Below, in pieces: positions 1 to 9,251 of a stretch of 64,000 nucleotides of DNA. The translations under genes were made by a program, and so were the position numbers. Where the stretch lies: NCBI RefSeq assembly GCF_009765975.1, contig NZ_LMUJ01000024.1:68179-132178 (forward strand). Direction: 5' to 3'. This DNA comes from Acidisphaera sp. S103. GTDB taxonomy: Bacteria > Pseudomonadota > Alphaproteobacteria > Acetobacterales > Acetobacteraceae. A model generated the notes under the pieces. That model was not told the DNA's origin. It worked only from the letters and a program-made list of their open reading frames with translations, and ran no database searches. Each line of letters begins with the position of its first letter. Position 1 is the stretch's first letter.

Positions 1-331
1 CGAGCCGCCCGACGCTGATCACCCGCGGCAACTGGTGCTTCAGTTTGTCGAACACCGTCGGCCGCCCTTCGGGGTCCTTGTGAGTGGTCACCAGCCCCTC
101 GGGCTTGTGGTAGCGCCACACCCGCGTGCGATCCGGCTGGTCCACCACCTTGCCGTTCACCTGCACCACGTCGCCGGGGGAGATAAACGTCGCCGGATGC
201 GTCACCACCTTGCCGTTCAGCTTGATCCCGCCCTCGGCCAGCATCCGTTCGGCATCCCGCCGGCTGGCCACACCCGCTCGGGACAGCCACTTGGCGATCC
301 GGTCGCCGCGTTTTTCGTCAGTGTCACTCAC
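1..331 (-). CDS. rluB: 23S rRNA pseudouridine synthase, RluB/RsuA family (C-terminal part outside the window)
   Basis: Isomerises a uridine in 23S rRNA to pseudouridine. About 110 N-terminal residues are visible. An S4 RNA-binding domain lies at roughly residues 8-60 (RIAKWLSRAGVASRRDAERM, then NGKVV), followed by the WRYHKPEG and GRPTVFDKL stretches typical of RluB. The window ends at V-G-R-L, just before the catalytic Asp expected in the GRLD motif. The GTG start at 331 overlaps the purD stop (GTGA), so the two genes are translationally coupled. The family is clear; the exact paralogue (RluB versus RluE/F or RsuA) is less so. Confidence 0.85.
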   Translation of the reverse strand, partial: MSDTDEKRGDRIAKWLSRAGVASRRDAERMLAEGGIKLNGKVVTHPATFISPGDVVQVNGKVVDQPDRTRVWRYHKPEGLVTTHKDPEGRPTVFDKLKHQLPRVISVGRL

Positions 332-1596
332 AGCGCGCGCGCACCGATGTCGCGACGGCAGAATCCGTCGGGCCAGACGATCGCATCCACAGCAGCGTAT
401 GCGGCATCCCGGGCACCCTTGATATCCGGGGCGGTGGCACACACCGTCAGCACCCGCCCGCCTGCCGCCAGGATAGACCCGTCCGGCTTCGCTTCGGTGC
501 CGGCATGGAAGACCGACACACCCGGCACCGAAGCGGCCGCATCCAGGCCGCGGATCACCGAACCCCGCTGCGGCGCCTCCGGATAGCCCCGCGCGGCCAT
601 CACCACGGCGACCGAGGCCAGATCGTTCCAGCGCAGGTCGAAATCCCGCAACTCGCCGTCGCAGGCCGCCTGCAGGGCCGGCAACAGATCGGACTTCATC
701 CTGGCCAGCAGAACCTGGCACTCCGGATCGCCGAACCGCACATTGAATTCGATCAGTTTCGCCCCTTCCTCGGTCAGCATCAGGCCGGCGAACAGGATAC
801 CGCGAAACGGCATCCCCTTGCGCGCCATTTCCTTCAGCGCCGGCCGGATGACCTTGTCCATGCACGCGTGTTCCAGATCGGCTGGGAAACTGGGCACCGG
901 CGTATAGGCGCCCATTCCGCCGGTGTTCGGCCCGGTATCGCCGTCGCCGACCCGCTTGTGGTCCTGCGCCGATCCCAGCAGCAGAGCGTCCTCACCATCG
1001 CACAACGCGAACAGCGAGACTTCCTCGCCCACCAGGCATTCCTCGATCACCACCGCCGCGCCCGAGTCGCCAAATACCTTCCGGTCCATCATGGCGTCGA
1101 TCGCGGCCAGCGCCTCATCTTCCGTCGCCGCGACAACCACGCCCTTGCCGGCCGCCAACCCGTCCGCCTTCACCACCACTGGTGCGCCGCGTCGGCGTAC
1201 GAATTGCCTGGCCGCGTCGGCGTCCTCGAACCGTTCCCACAACGCTGTGGGGATCCCGGCTGCATCGGCGATTTCTTTGGTGAAGGTCTTGCTGCCCTCC
1301 AGTTGCGCCGCCGCGCGCGAGGGGCCGCAACAGGGGATGCCGCCGGCCTCCATAGCGTCGGTGATCCCGGCGACCAACGGGGCTTCCGGGCCGGGAACCA
1401 CCAGGTCGATCGCATTGTCCTGGGCGAACCCCACCAGCGTCGGGATATCCAGGGCGCCGATATTCACGCACTCCGCCACCGTCGCGATCCCCGGATTCCC
1501 CGGCGCGCAATACAGCTTCGTCAGCAGCGGACTACCCGCCAAGGCCCAGCACAACGCGTGCTCCCGCCCGCCCGATCCGACGACCAGCACCTTCAT
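328..1596 (-). CDS. purD: Phosphoribosylamine--glycine ligase
   Basis: Second step of purine synthesis: joins glycine to 5-phosphoribosylamine with ATP. The protein has 422 residues, the usual PurD length. It opens MKVLVVGSGGREHAL, followed by GPEAPLVAG, the ATP-grasp segment VVKADGLAAGKGVVVA and the C-terminal EFNVRFGDPECQ motif. The ATG at 1596 is preceded by AGGAGAG at good spacing. In-frame codons upstream of it run antisense to xseA and are not part of the gene. It is divergent from xseA with a 54-base gap and overlaps rluB downstream. Confidence 0.96.
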   Translation of the reverse strand: MKVLVVGSGGREHALCWALAGSPLLTKLYCAPGNPGIATVAECVNIGALDIPTLVGFAQDNAIDLVVPGPEAPLVAGITDAMEAGGIPCCGPSRAAAQLEGSKTFTKEIADAAGIPTALWERFEDADAARQFVRRRGAPVVVKADGLAAGKGVVVAATEDEALAAIDAMMDRKVFGDSGAAVVIEECLVGEEVSLFALCDGEDALLLGSAQDHKRVGDGDTGPNTGGMGAYTPVPSFPADLEHACMDKVIRPALKEMARKGMPFRGILFAGLMLTEEGAKLIEFNVRFGDPECQVLLARMKSDLLPALQAACDGELRDFDLRWNDLASVAVVMAARGYPEAPQRGSVIRGLDAAASVPGVSVFHAGTEAKPDGSILAAGGRVLTVCATAPDIKGARDAAYAAVDAIVWPDGFCRRDIGARAL

Positions 1597-1650
1597 CGCA
1601 CTCTCCTGTTCACGCGTCCGGTTTCCTGCGCGCACGCCGTAGCATAGGCT

Positions 1651-3192
1651 GTGGATATGGACGACCCACGCCCCGCCCCGGTTTCCAATATGCCGGAATA
1701 CACAGTCTCCGAAATCTCCGGGGCGGTGAAACGCACGCTGGAAACCACCTTCGGCCGCATCCGCATCCGCGGCGAGTTGACCGAGGTCAAGCGGTATCCG
1801 TCCGGCCATATCTATCTGTCGCTGAAGGACGAAGGCGCCAAAATCGCCGGCATCGTCTGGAAAAACGCCGTCCCCCGGCTCGGCATGGTCCCGGAGAACG
1901 GCACCGAGGTGATCGCCACCGGCCGCATTACCGCCTACGGCGAACGCTCCTCCTACCAGCTTATCATCGAGCGGATGGAATATGCCGGCGTCGGCGCCCT
2001 GCTGGCCCGAATCGAGATGATCCGTCAGCGCCTCGCCGCCGAGGGTGTCTTCGATGCCGACCGTAAGCGCCCCCTGCCCGGCCTGCCGCGCGTTATCGGC
2101 GTCGTCACCAGTGAGCGGGGGGCGGTCATCCAGGACATCAAGACCACCATCGCCCGCCGTTTCCCGACCTCCATCCTGGTCTGGCCGGTGCCGGTCCAGG
2201 GCGAGGGCGCGGCCGAACGCATCGCCGCCGCCATCGCCGGCTTCGACGCCATGCCGGAAGGCGGCGATCCGCCTCGGCCCGACGTTGTGATCGTCGCCCG
2301 CGGCGGCGGCAGCCTGGAAGACCTGATGGCGTTCAATGAGGAGATCGTCGTCCGAGCGGCGGCGGCCTGCCGCATCCCGCTGATCTCCGCCGTCGGACAC
2401 GAGACCGACACCACACTGATCGACTTCGTCTCCGACCGTCGCGCACCTACGCCCACCGCCGCGGCCGAGATGGCGATCCCTGCCCGATCCGACTTGATTG
2501 CCGATCTGGCCCAAAAGGCCGCGCGATTGGTCGGCGGGTTGAACCGGCTGGCACAGGAAAGCCGTCTGCGCCTGGCCCGGGTCGAACGCGGCATCCCCGA
2601 CCTGCCGGCGCTTCTGGGGTCCGCGCGCCAGCGGTTGGATGATCGGACCGAACGGGTGCTTCTGGCCCTGCCGTCGCTGGTGGCCCGCCGGCGCGTCGTG
2701 TTGACGTCGGTCGAACGCCGGCTGCCCGATCCGCGGACATTAACCGCCCGAGCCCGCGAAACCGTCAGGGACCGGGACCTGCGATTGCGCCTGTCCGCCC
2801 CCGGGCTGGTCGCCGCCCATCGATCCAACCTGGACCGGACATCGCAGCGCCTCGCCGGCGCCGTGCATCGCGCGCTGACCGTCCTGCGCGGCCAAGCGGA
2901 GCGGGTCATGGGCCGCGTATCCGAGGCGCCGCTGCGAGCGTCACTGCGCGAGGCCCGAGCGCACCTCGCCGGCCTGGGGCCGAGATTGGAGTCGGCATCG
3001 CCGATGGCCCTGCTGCAACGCGGCTACGTGCTGGTGACCAATCCCGCCGGCCGGCCGGTCACAACCGCCGCATCGGTCAAACCCGGCAACAAACTGCGGC
3101 TACACTTCGGCGACGGCGAGGTCGATGTCACTGCCCAGGGCGGCACCGGACGCGGCCATTCCGCGGCAACACAAGACCAACTGGACCTATGA
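1651..3192 (+). CDS. xseA: Exodeoxyribonuclease VII large subunit
   Basis: Catalytic subunit of the single-strand exonuclease ExoVII (with XseB, not in this window), acting in mismatch and damage repair. The protein has 513 residues from the GTG at 1651, or 511 from the ATG at 1657; the start is not settled. An N-terminal OB fold (YTVSEISGAVKRTLE, then GHIYLSLKDEGAKI) is followed by the catalytic core with GVVTSERGAVIQDI, VVIVARGGGSLEDL and VGHETDTTLIDFVSDRRAPTP. A long Arg-rich helical region and the C-terminal RGYVLV segment complete the family pattern. Divergent from purD. Confidence 0.95.
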   Translation: MDMDDPRPAPVSNMPEYTVSEISGAVKRTLETTFGRIRIRGELTEVKRYPSGHIYLSLKDEGAKIAGIVWKNAVPRLGMVPENGTEVIATGRITAYGERSSYQLIIERMEYAGVGALLARIEMIRQRLAAEGVFDADRKRPLPGLPRVIGVVTSERGAVIQDIKTTIARRFPTSILVWPVPVQGEGAAERIAAAIAGFDAMPEGGDPPRPDVVIVARGGGSLEDLMAFNEEIVVRAAAACRIPLISAVGHETDTTLIDFVSDRRAPTPTAAAEMAIPARSDLIADLAQKAARLVGGLNRLAQESRLRLARVERGIPDLPALLGSARQRLDDRTERVLLALPSLVARRRVVLTSVERRLPDPRTLTARARETVRDRDLRLRLSAPGLVAAHRSNLDRTSQRLAGAVHRALTVLRGQAERVMGRVSEAPLRASLREARAHLAGLGPRLESASPMALLQRGYVLVTNPAGRPVTTAASVKPGNKLRLHFGDGEVDVTAQGGTGRGHSAATQDQLDL

Positions 3193-3212
3193 CCGATCGG
3201 TCGTCGGGTGCT

Positions 3213-3246
3213 GTCATTGCGAGACTCGTAGCGACGCGGCAATCCC
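3213..3246. repeat. Dispersed repeat of the GTCATTGCGAG...GGCAATCC type
   Basis: The gap after xseA carries GTCATTGCGAG, then CGTAGCGACGCGGCAATCC. The form matches a short palindromic repeat family common between genes of alphaproteobacterial genomes. Only one copy was noticed in this window. It sits between the convergent xseA and the carboxymuconolactone decarboxylase-like gene. Confidence 0.5.
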
Positions 3247-3301
3247 CGAACCCACAGACACCGCGGGAAAAACGCGATGCCAGCGGGACCGAAGCATCCC
3301 C

Positions 3302-3688
3302 CTACTCGGCCGCGACTTCCTTGAACGTTTCGATCGCGGTCAATAGCGCTTCGCGCACCAGCGGCGCACCGACATAGCCGGCAAGGTGCAGCAAGGCCTC
3401 GGACAGTTCATCCTCCGTCCAACCCTGGTTGAGCGCGAACCGCAAATGCAGTTTCAGTTCGGGATCACGCCCCTGTGCCGCATCTGAAATGACACAGATC
3501 AACGCTCGTGTTTTCAGATCCAGCCCTGGTCGGGTCCATAGCGATCCGAATATCGCTTCCTGCGTGTAGGCGGCGAATTTCTCCATGATCGGATGCTGAT
3601 AAACGTTCTTGTCGAGCTTATCCGCATACGCATCGCCCATCAGTTTCCGCCGCATCGCTCGGCCTTGGGCGCGTCTGTCATCAGCCAT
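3302..3688 (-). CDS. Carboxymuconolactone decarboxylase-family protein
   Basis: A protein of 128 residues resembling PcaC, gamma-carboxymuconolactone decarboxylase (protocatechuate branch of the beta-ketoadipate pathway). Family features seen are KLDKNVYQHPIMEKFAAYTQEAIFG, LKTRALICV and the C-terminal block DELSEALLHLAGYVGAP. It lacks the paired Cys (CxxC) of the AhpD-type peroxidase branch, which favours a PcaC-like role. No other beta-ketoadipate genes are nearby, so the substrate is unknown. The ATG at 3688 follows GGAGGG. It lies directly downstream of ureG on the same strand, 54 bases away, so it may receive read-through from the urease operon. Confidence 0.8.
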   Translation of the reverse strand: MADDRRAQGRAMRRKLMGDAYADKLDKNVYQHPIMEKFAAYTQEAIFGSLWTRPGLDLKTRALICVISDAAQGRDPELKLHLRFALNQGWTEDELSEALLHLAGYVGAPLVREALLTAIETFKEVAAE

Positions 3689-3742
3689 TTTGATATCCCT
3701 CCCGCTGGTCGTCGCCAGTGTCCAACAACAAGGGAGGTTTGG

Positions 3743-4366
3743 CTAGACCGACCGCAGGCCGCCCTGCTTTTCGACGAATGCGGCAATGTCAGCGACGCCC
3801 TTCCCCGCTCGGACATTCGCAAATACGAACGGCCGGTCACCGCGCATCTTTTTCGCGTCCCGGTCCATCACCTCCAGGCTAGCCCCGACGTAAGGCGCGA
3901 GATCGATCTTGTTGATCACCAGCAGATCGCTGCGCATGATCCCCGGGCCGCCCTTGCGCGGGATTTTATCGCCTGCCGAAACGTCGATCACATAGATCGT
4001 CAAATCCGCCAGTTCCGGACTGAATGTCGCTGCCAGATTATCGCCGCCCGATTCGATCAGGATCAGATCCAGGGCGGGAAATCGCTTCCGCAGATCGGCG
4101 ACGCCCGCCAGGTTGATCGATGCATCCTCCCGGATCGCCGTATGTGGGCACCCGCCAGTCTCGATGCCCATGATTCGTTCCACCGGCAACGATCCCGCTC
4201 GGGTCAGAAATTCCGCGTCTTCCTTGGTATAGATATCGTTGGTGATCGCCGCGATGTCGTAACGATCACGGAAATGCTTGCACAACGCGTCCATCAGCGC
4301 GGTCTTGCCGGTACCGACCGGGCCGCCAATACCAACCCGCAACGGCCCGTTCGGAGAAATCGTCAT
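3743..4366 (-). CDS. ureG: Urease accessory GTPase UreG
   Basis: SIMIBI-class GTPase that drives nickel transfer into urease with UreD, UreF and UreE. The protein has 207 residues, normal for UreG. P-loop [12 protein letters not shown] starts near residue 15. The metal-binding Cys-Pro-His occurs in [15 protein letters not shown], and [19 protein letters not shown] and [13 protein letters not shown] are the switch and guanine-specificity motifs. Its ATG overlaps the ureF stop (ATGA at 4363-4366). Last accessory gene of the operon. Confidence 0.97.
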   Translation of the reverse strand: MTISPNGPLRVGIGGPVGTGKTALMDALCKHFRDRYDIAAITNDIYTKEDAEFLTRAGSLPVERIMGIETGGCPHTAIREDASINLAGVADLRKRFPALDLILIESGGDNLAATFSPELADLTIYVIDVSAGDKIPRKGGPGIMRSDLLVINKIDLAPYVGASLEVMDRDAKKMRGDRPFVFANVRAGKGVADIAAFVEKQGGLRSV

Positions 4367-5025
4367 GATCGGAACAACCTCGTGTACTGGGTCTCATGCC
4401 GCATGGCGGCCAGATCGGATCGGAACGCGCAGCCGCCAACATCGTCGAGCGTCGCATCGGCCGTCGCGGTGGCCGTCGCCAGGATAACCGGTTCCAGCGC
4501 CGCCAAAACCCGCAAACCAGCCGTTTGTCCGAGCGGGACCAGGCGCACGGCCGCCGAAATCAGGTTGGTCGCGAACGCCTGCAGATAGGCAACAGCCGTG
4601 TCGTCCTCTGGAACGCCTCGCCCCCCAGCCGCTGCACCCACGGCAACAGCGTACGGTGCATCTTCCGGCAATTCAATCGCTGTCCACGGCGCCACCGCAA
4701 GCTGAAACGCCCGCCCCTGGTTCAGTGTCTCATCACGACGTTCCCGAGCCGGTGCAGACGCCGTTGCAAGGGCAACAATCTCCTGCAACGCCGCGCGATC
4801 GGCCGCCGCCCGATGCGCATGGCGCAACAGTATCGTATCGGAACGGCCCGAACCGCATACCAATACATCCGTCAACCAATGCAGCAGACTGTCGCCATCC
4901 ATGACGTCGCCTGCTTCGACCGCCCATTCCAGCCCATGCGAATAGGCGAACGCACCCGTCGGAAACGCCGGCGACAACCATGCCAGCAGATTCAGCAGAG
5001 GCCTGTGGTCAGTGGTGGTGGTCAT
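4363..5025 (-). CDS. ureF: Urease accessory protein UreF
   Basis: Helical chaperone that binds UreD on apo-urease and activates UreG during nickel insertion. The family pattern [29 protein letters not shown] is at the N terminus, and the body is helical and Ala-rich. Two starts are possible: ATG at 5025 (chosen, about 220 residues) or ATG at 5037. Both lie inside the His-codon tail of ureE, so the genes overlap by 17-29 bases. The longer in-frame extension to 5085 would lie wholly inside ureE and is unlikely. Confidence 0.92.
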   Translation of the reverse strand: MTTTTDHRPLLNLLAWLSPAFPTGAFAYSHGLEWAVEAGDVMDGDSLLHWLTDVLVCGSGRSDTILLRHAHRAAADRAALQEIVALATASAPARERRDETLNQGRAFQLAVAPWTAIELPEDAPYAVAVGAAAGGRGVPEDDTAVAYLQAFATNLISAAVRLVPLGQTAGLRVLAALEPVILATATATADATLDDVGGCAFRSDLAAMRHETQYTRLFRS

Positions 5026-5482
5026 CGTCGTCGTCATGGTGATGATGATGGCCGCCGCCGGAATATGCGCCAGCTTCGGGGTCAAACGGTGCCTGGATCA
5101 GGTCTACGTGGCCGCCCAGTCCCTCGACCATTTCGCCGATCACATGATCGGCCCGAATGCGGATCCGGTCGTCCAGCAACTGCACCGGTAGATGGCGATT
5201 TCCCAAGTGCCACGCAATCCGGACCAGTTCCCCATCCTCATGCGCGTGGATTTCCATCAGGTCTTCCGCTTGCGCACAAATCCGCACCACACCCGTCGAG
5301 ACCGACAACCCGTCGCCATCGCGCAACCGCACCGCCTGAGGCAGATCGATCAGTACCTCCGCCCCCAGGACCGTTGTTAGAACGATCCGACGCCGGAAAC
5401 GCCGGTCATAGTCGATCATCACGCGATCGACCTCCCGTGCCACGTCCCAGCTACCCGCCGGCAGGATGGTTTCGGCGCGCAT
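5009..5482 (-). CDS. ureE: Urease nickel metallochaperone UreE
   Basis: Delivers nickel for urease maturation. The protein has 157 residues from the ATG at 5482, which overlaps the ureC stop as ATGA. The first domain includes DYDRRFRRRIVL and EVLIDLPQAVRLRDGDGL; the second, metal-binding domain includes IAWHLGNRHLPVQLL. The C terminus ends in a His/Asp tail ([15 protein letters not shown]), the nickel-storage tail seen in many UreE proteins. The upstream in-frame Met at 5533 would lie inside ureC and is rejected. Confidence 0.96.
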   Translation of the reverse strand: MRAETILPAGSWDVAREVDRVMIDYDRRFRRRIVLTTVLGAEVLIDLPQAVRLRDGDGLSVSTGVVRICAQAEDLMEIHAHEDGELVRIAWHLGNRHLPVQLLDDRIRIRADHVIGEMVEGLGGHVDLIQAPFDPEAGAYSGGGHHHHHDDDDDHHH

Positions 5483-7191
5483 CAGAACAGGAAATACCGT
5501 TGTGCCATCGGCAAAATCGTCGCTGGCTCGCACGTCAGCAGCACCCCATCCGCTCGGACTTCATACGTTTCCGCATCGACTTCGATCACCGGAGTCGCAT
5601 CGTTATGGATCATCGCCTTCTTGCCGATCCCACCGCGCGTGTTCGACACCGCCGCCAGACGGCGTTCCAACCCCAGCGCCTTACCAACCCCCGCCTCGAT
5701 CGCCGCCGCCGAAACGAAGGTGATGCAGCTTGCCGCCATCGCTCGCCCGAACGCGCCGAACATCGGCCGGTAATGCACCGGCTGCGGCGTCGGGATGGAC
5801 GCGTTCGGATCGCCCATAGGCGCACAGGCGATCGATCCACCCTTGATCACCAGATCAGGCTTCACCCCGAAGAACGCCGGCGACCACAACACCAAATCCG
5901 CCAGCTTTCCCACCGCGATCGATCCGATCTCGCTCGCGAATCCCTGCGCGATCGCCGGGTTGATCGTATATTTGGCAATGTACCGCTTCACGCGCGTATT
6001 GTCGTTGCGCTCGCTGTCCCCCGCCAGAGCGCCGCGCTGCATCTTCATCTTGTGCGCGGTCTGCCACGTCCGAATGATGACCTCACCCACCCGCCCCATC
6101 GCCTGGCTGTCCGACGACATCATCGACAGCGCGCCCAGGTCGTGCAGGATGTCCTCAGCCGCGATGGTTTCCTTGCGAATTCGGCTTTCCGCGAACGCAA
6201 CGTCCTCGGGGATCGAGCTGTCGAGGTGATGGCACACCATCAGCATATCCAGATGCTCATCCAGCGTATTCGCCGTGTATGGCCGCGTGGGATTGGTCGA
6301 ACTGGGCAACACATTCGGCAGCCCCGCCACCTTGATGATGTCAGGCGCATGCCCGCCGCCGGCGCCTTCGGTATGGAAGGCATGGATCGTGCGTCCCTTG
6401 AACGCCGCGATGGTGTCTTCCACGAAGCCGGACTCATTCAGCGTATCGGTATGGATCATCACCTGAACGTCGAAACGATCAGCCACCGACAGGCACGTAT
6501 CGATCGCCGCCGGAGTCGTGCCCCAATCCTCATGCAGCTTCAGGCAACACGCACCGGCGCGGATCATCTCCTCCAACGCCTGCGGCTGGGATGCGTTCCC
6601 CTTGCCGGCAAAGGCGATGTTGACCGGCAACCCCTCCGCCGCCTGCAGCATGCGCGCCATATGCCAGGGTCCTGGCGTGCAAGTCGTCGCCGCCGTCCCG
6701 GTCGCCGGTCCTGTCCCGCCGCCCACCAACGTGGTGATACCGGCCGCGATCGCATCGTCCACCTGTTGCGGACAGATGAAATGAATATGCGAGTCGATTC
6801 CCCCGGCCGTCAGGATTTTCCCCTCGCCGGCGATAACCTCCGTCCCCGGCCCGATGATGATATCGACGCCGGGCTGAACATCGGGATTGCCGGCCTTGCC
6901 GATCGCCGCGATCCGGCCGTTCAGCAGCGCCACATCAGCCTTCACGATGCCCCAGTGGTCGATGATCAGCGCATTGGTAATGACCGTATCGACTGCGCCC
7001 TGCGCCTGCGAGTAAGGTGACTGCCCCATCCCGTCGCGGATCACCTTGCCGCCGCCAAACTTCACCTCCTCACCGTAGAGGGTGAAATCCTTTTCCACCT
7101 CCACGATCAGATCGGTGTCGGCCAGCCGCACCCGGTCACCCGTCGTCGGGCCAAACATGTCGGCATAGGCCGCGCGGGTAATACGAGCCAT
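5482..7191 (-). CDS. ureC: Urease alpha subunit (catalytic)
   Basis: Hydrolyses urea to ammonia and carbamate at a di-nickel centre. At 569 residues it is the standard length. Visible ligands are His135 and His137 in [11 protein letters not shown], the Lys to be carbamylated at about 218 with His220 in [38 protein letters not shown], the flap MVCHHLD with its conserved Cys, and the nickel Asp in [11 protein letters not shown]. No key residue is missing, so an active enzyme is expected. The ATG overlaps the ureB stop (ATGA). Confidence 0.98.
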   Translation of the reverse strand: MARITRAAYADMFGPTTGDRVRLADTDLIVEVEKDFTLYGEEVKFGGGKVIRDGMGQSPYSQAQGAVDTVITNALIIDHWGIVKADVALLNGRIAAIGKAGNPDVQPGVDIIIGPGTEVIAGEGKILTAGGIDSHIHFICPQQVDDAIAAGITTLVGGGTGPATGTAATTCTPGPWHMARMLQAAEGLPVNIAFAGKGNASQPQALEEMIRAGACCLKLHEDWGTTPAAIDTCLSVADRFDVQVMIHTDTLNESGFVEDTIAAFKGRTIHAFHTEGAGGGHAPDIIKVAGLPNVLPSSTNPTRPYTANTLDEHLDMLMVCHHLDSSIPEDVAFAESRIRKETIAAEDILHDLGALSMMSSDSQAMGRVGEVIIRTWQTAHKMKMQRGALAGDSERNDNTRVKRYIAKYTINPAIAQGFASEIGSIAVGKLADLVLWSPAFFGVKPDLVIKGGSIACAPMGDPNASIPTPQPVHYRPMFGAFGRAMAASCITFVSAAAIEAGVGKALGLERRLAAVSNTRGGIGKKAMIHNDATPVIEVDAETYEVRADGVLLTCEPATILPMAQRYFLF

Positions 7192-7499
7192 CAGTCCAAC
7201 GCTCCCATCACATCGCCGCGAAAACCAAACACCAAGCGCTTGCCTCGATACGGTATCAGAGTGACCTCTCGGGACTGCCCCGGTTCGAACCGCACCGCGG
7301 TGCCCGCCGCGATATCCAGCCGCTGCCCTTTGGCGACGCCGCGATCGAACGACAGCGCGGCATTCGTCTCGGCGAAGTGGTAATGGCTGCCGACCTGGAT
7401 CGGCCGGTCACCGGTATTGGCCACCGTCAGCACGGAACGCGGCAAATCAGCGTTCAATTCGATGTCGCCTGGTTCAGGGAGGAGTTCGCCGGGGATCAT
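7191..7499 (-). CDS. ureB: Urease beta subunit
   Basis: Small structural subunit of the urease trimer. From the ATG at 7499 the protein has 102 residues and opens [16 protein letters not shown], the usual UreB start; [21 protein letters not shown] is the family signature. TAGGACG lies 6 bases before this ATG, whereas the in-frame Met at 7520 has no such site. Separated from ureA by an HTH gene and a repeat, which is unusual because ureA and ureB are normally adjacent. Confidence 0.97.
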   Translation of the reverse strand: MIPGELLPEPGDIELNADLPRSVLTVANTGDRPIQVGSHYHFAETNAALSFDRGVAKGQRLDIAAGTAVRFEPGQSREVTLIPYRGKRLVFGFRGDVMGALD

Positions 7500-7569
7500 G
7501 CAACGTCCTATGGTCGGCACAGTGACAAACTTGTATACTAATCAGCACGATCGATCGCGCCAGTGGCTT

Positions 7570-7938
7570 CTATGCCGCCGTCGCACTTTCCGCTGCCAAT
7601 ACGCGCTTTACGACTTCAGGTTCCCGCTCGATAACCGCCAAATACGCCAACAATGCGCTATCCGATCGGGATCGCCCCTGCTCCAGATCGCGCAGCCGAC
7701 CAACATTGATCCGGTATTCGGCCGCAAACCGAGCCTGGCTCTGCCCGGTTCGCCGGCGTATGGCCTGAGTACGGCGCGCGGCGGCAACACGTGCCATTTC
7801 ATCCGCCGTCCAGGGCAAATTATCCGGGTCCGACAGTGCGGCCGCGGTGATTTCCGCGTCGGTCATCGCATCGAGCCGGGCCAGCGCTTCGGCACTTATG
7901 CGGGGTGGATTGTGCGGATCAAGTGTGAAACGAGCCAT
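7570..7938 (-). CDS. XRE-type helix-turn-helix protein inside the urease operon
   Basis: A protein of 122 residues from the ATG at 7938 (MARFTLDPHNPPRISAEALA). The C-terminal half is an HTH: RRRTGQSQARFAAEYRINVG, then RLRDLEQGRSRSDSALLAYL. The layout resembles antitoxin-like regulators paired with small toxins, but no toxin reading frame is present in the 157 bases upstream, which hold a dispersed repeat instead. It reads in the same direction as the urease genes and splits ureA from ureB. A TATAAC hexamer upstream (GGGTATAAC) could give it its own promoter. The target is unknown; an orphan antitoxin that arrived by insertion is as likely as a urease regulator. Confidence 0.8.
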   Translation of the reverse strand: MARFTLDPHNPPRISAEALARLDAMTDAEITAAALSDPDNLPWTADEMARVAAARRTQAIRRRTGQSQARFAAEYRINVGRLRDLEQGRSRSDSALLAYLAVIEREPEVVKRVLAAESATAA

Positions 7939-7997
7939 ACATCTTGCTTTCCATCGTGTTATACCCCGAAAGACCGACATTCGGCATGGCCCCTCGC

Positions 7998-8080
7998 CGT
8001 CATGGTGGGCGAAGGCCCGCCATCCATGCCTCTGGCTGGAACAACCAAAGGCGTGGATGCCGACCGTCGTCGGCATGACG
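7998..8080. repeat. Dispersed palindromic element bounded by CGTCATG/CATGACG
   Basis: An 83-base block that starts CGTCATG and ends CATGACG. It contains two internal hairpins: GGTGGGC/GCCCGCC near 8003-8021 and ATGCCGAC/GTCGGCAT near 8058-8077. The form is that of a REP-like intergenic repeat. It lies between ureA and the HTH gene inside the urease operon, where a transcript would fold. Confidence 0.65.
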
Positions 8081-8095
8081 AGTTGGTCCCGGCAT

Positions 8096-8398
8096 CTACC
8101 GTATCGGCTCATGCACGGTGACCAACTTGGTCCCGTCCGGGAACGTCGCCTCCACCTGCACATCGTGGATCATCTCCGAAATTCCCGGCATCACCTGATC
8201 GCGCGTCAGCACCTTCGCCCCCGCTTCCATCAGGTCGGCCACGCTGCGCCCATCCCTCGCCCCTTCCACGACGAAATCCGTGATCAGCGCTACCGCCTCG
8301 GGGTGGTTCAGCTTCACCCCCCGTTCCAGCCGTCGCCGGGCCACCATCGCAGCCATCGATATCAGCAGTTTGTCTTTCTCTCGCGGAGTCAGGTTCAT
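8096..8398 (-). CDS. ureA: Urease gamma subunit
   Basis: Smallest urease subunit, 100 residues as expected. It opens [20 protein letters not shown] and contains [21 protein letters not shown] and [24 protein letters not shown], the full UreA signature. It follows ureD by 13 bases. The downstream partner ureB is about 600 bases away because of the HTH gene and repeat. Confidence 0.98.
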   Translation of the reverse strand: MNLTPREKDKLLISMAAMVARRRLERGVKLNHPEAVALITDFVVEGARDGRSVADLMEAGAKVLTRDQVMPGISEMIHDVQVEATFPDGTKLVTVHEPIR

Positions 8399-8411
8399 TC
8401 CGGCAACCTCA

Positions 8412-9251
8412 TCAACACAGCCATACGCGCGGCAACGGACGATTCTCCCGCAGCACGTTCAGCGCGGCAACCACCGTCCCTCGCACACCGGCGCTATCCG
8501 GTCCCAGGATACGCGCAACCAACATGCCGTTCCACACGCTGGCCCCGGCCTCGGCCGAACCCAGCGCCGCCCGCACTTCATCCAGCCGTTCCCCGGCATC
8601 CGGTGCCACATACACCACCGTCGCAACCACCCTGGCACCGCCGCCAATCGCCGGCCGTGCCATGGCCGCGTCGATGTCGCCATCCAACCGGACCGCGTCA
8701 TGCAGCAGCAACGACCCGCCGACCCGAACCCGGATCAAATCCCGCAGCCACCCCTGCCGGACCCGTTCACCCATTGCCGTTCGGCCGAACACCAACGTCT
8801 CGACACCCAGAAATCGGGCGTCCGCCGCCAGATTGACCTCCAGTTGCCGGTCCAGCGCGGACCGGTCGAACAGGATCGTCTCCTGCGGCAGCCACTCCAG
8901 AAACCCACCCGGCTCCACCGTCAACCGAGTCCGCACAAACGACGGCGCATCACCCGGCAACGCCCGGTAGAACCGCTCCGCCGCCTGTGCCGCGATCGTC
9001 ATCCGGCCGCCGGCCGCAACGCCAAACGCCAGATCCAGCCGATCCCCACCGGCGACACCGCCGCCGGTGTTCAGCATCACCACATCCATCCAACCCGGAA
9101 CGATCCGCCGTGGAAACCGAGCCTTGAGGCAGCCGGCCTGGCGGAGTTCGTCGAGCACCGTCTCGGGGCCGAATCGCTTGACCACGACACGCAGTTCCCC
9201 GACTGCACGCTGCAGCAAACTAGGTTCAGACAGACAGCCGCCGTCGTACAT
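8412..9251 (-). CDS. ureD: Urease accessory protein UreD
   Basis: Scaffold that binds apo-urease and recruits UreF and UreG for nickel loading. The protein has 279 residues from the ATG at 9251. The family blocks [49 protein letters not shown] and [12 protein letters not shown] are present. The chosen ATG has GAGG 4 bases upstream and overlaps the urtE stop by 26 bases; a Met at 9296 lies deeper in urtE and is less likely. Confidence 0.93.
   Translation of the reverse strand: MYDGGCLSEPSLLQRAVGELRVVVKRFGPETVLDELRQAGCLKARFPRRIVPGWMDVVMLNTGGGVAGGDRLDLAFGVAAGGRMTIAAQAAERFYRALPGDAPSFVRTRLTVEPGGFLEWLPQETILFDRSALDRQLEVNLAADARFLGVETLVFGRTAMGERVRQGWLRDLIRVRVGGSLLLHDAVRLDGDIDAAMARPAIGGGARVVATVVYVAPDAGERLDEVRAALGSAEAGASVWNGMLVARILGPDSAGVRGTVVAALNVLRENRPLPRVWLC

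Noticed and set aside
1597-2514. In-frame extension upstream of purD
   Set aside because: The extra 306 codons are antisense to xseA and carry no recognised domain; the PurD start MKVLVVGSGG has its own ribosome site.
4396-7020. Open frame of 874 codons on the plus strand
   Set aside because: It runs antisense across ureF, ureE and ureC, is Arg/His-rich and low in complexity, and has no family resemblance: a mirror of high-GC codon use.
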